DNA of 63,927 nt from contig VYDB01000130.1 of assembly GCA_009843635.1 (NCBI GenBank), positions 1 to 63,927 of the forward strand, given 5' to 3'. This DNA is from Gammaproteobacteria bacterium. GTDB lineage: Bacteria; Pseudomonadota; Gammaproteobacteria; Pseudomonadales; Azotimanducaceae. The position numbers were made by a program, and so were the translations under genes. The notes beneath the pieces were generated by a model, which searched no databases, was not told where the DNA came from, and was given only the letters and a program-made list of their open reading frames with translations. Below are positions 63,907-63,927 of the stretch, in pieces (positions within the stretch are counted from its first letter, which is position 1; every line of letters begins with the position of its first letter).

Positions 63907-63927
63907 CGCCTGAGTGGGGGGGCATGG

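Overview
The window looks like chromosomal DNA from a high-GC Gram-negative bacterium, most likely an uncultured, metabolically versatile proteobacterium. The signs are an OxyR whose two redox cysteines sit at the Escherichia coli positions (199 and 208), MnmH, a split PntAA/PntAB/PntB transhydrogenase, a TRAP transporter, lipoprotein and Tat-type signals, and a predicted outer-membrane barrel. Three luciferase-like (F420-type) oxidoreductases, a TauD-type dioxygenase, a molybdenum hydroxylase and several crotonases suggest a heterotroph working on varied organic substrates. Genus or order cannot be decided from this sequence. No rRNA, tRNA, CRISPR array, prophage or insertion sequence was seen.

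Layout. 1-5166: a MATE exporter cut by the window edge, then two paralogous crotonases bracketing an F420-type oxidoreductase, a nitronate monooxygenase and a flavin reductase. 5270-8092: metallo-beta-lactamase-fold hydrolase, Uma2-family protein and a secreted protein of unknown function. 8273-15376, all on the minus strand: TRAP transporter P-Q-M, a MaoC-like hotdog protein, a PurN-like formyltransferase, RidA, a second MATE exporter and a Tat-type intradiol dioxygenase. 15572-18399: proton-pumping transhydrogenase. 18420-24972: MarR regulator divergent from a nitroreductase, then a CoxG/S/L/M-type molybdenum hydroxylase operon (form II active-site loop, so CO is probably not the substrate) and a quinone-oxidoreductase-like protein.

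25019-31965: a tightly overlapping minus-strand operon of GldA-type ATPase, a GldF-GldG fusion, a DUF4340 protein, a PAP2 lipoprotein, a HAD phosphatase and a glutathione transferase. 32165-38949: hydrolase, TauD dioxygenase, MFS transporter, then a minus-strand set (PaaI-type thioesterase, MetY-like enzyme, alpha/beta hydrolase, NnrU) and a Nudix hydrolase. 38954-46594: Hsp70-like protein overlapping msrA, Sel1-repeat lipoprotein, MnmH, acyltransferase, DUF1295 membrane protein and a LysR regulator. 47025-57902: third crotonase, outer-membrane protein, IleS, two F420-type oxidoreductases, MFS transporter, Idi, DMT-family transporter and a third MATE exporter.

58288-61526 is an oxidative-stress block: rubrerythrin, a two-cluster iron-sulfur/CCG-domain protein and DUF3501 in one operon, preceded by a perfect Fur/PerR-type 6-1-6 palindrome and facing oxyR. 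The last segment (61650-63906) is visibly AT-richer. It carries a good sigma70-type promoter, a methyltransferase and a GtrB/GtrA pair, and looks like the edge of a transferred surface-polysaccharide module.

Between genes, and once inside a gene, lie short palindromic repeats built from hairpins with GGAGTTTCG/CGAAACTCC arms and related CGCACC/GGTGCG or CGAGGGCGGGA arms. They form a dispersed repeat family that ordinary gene annotation does not explain.
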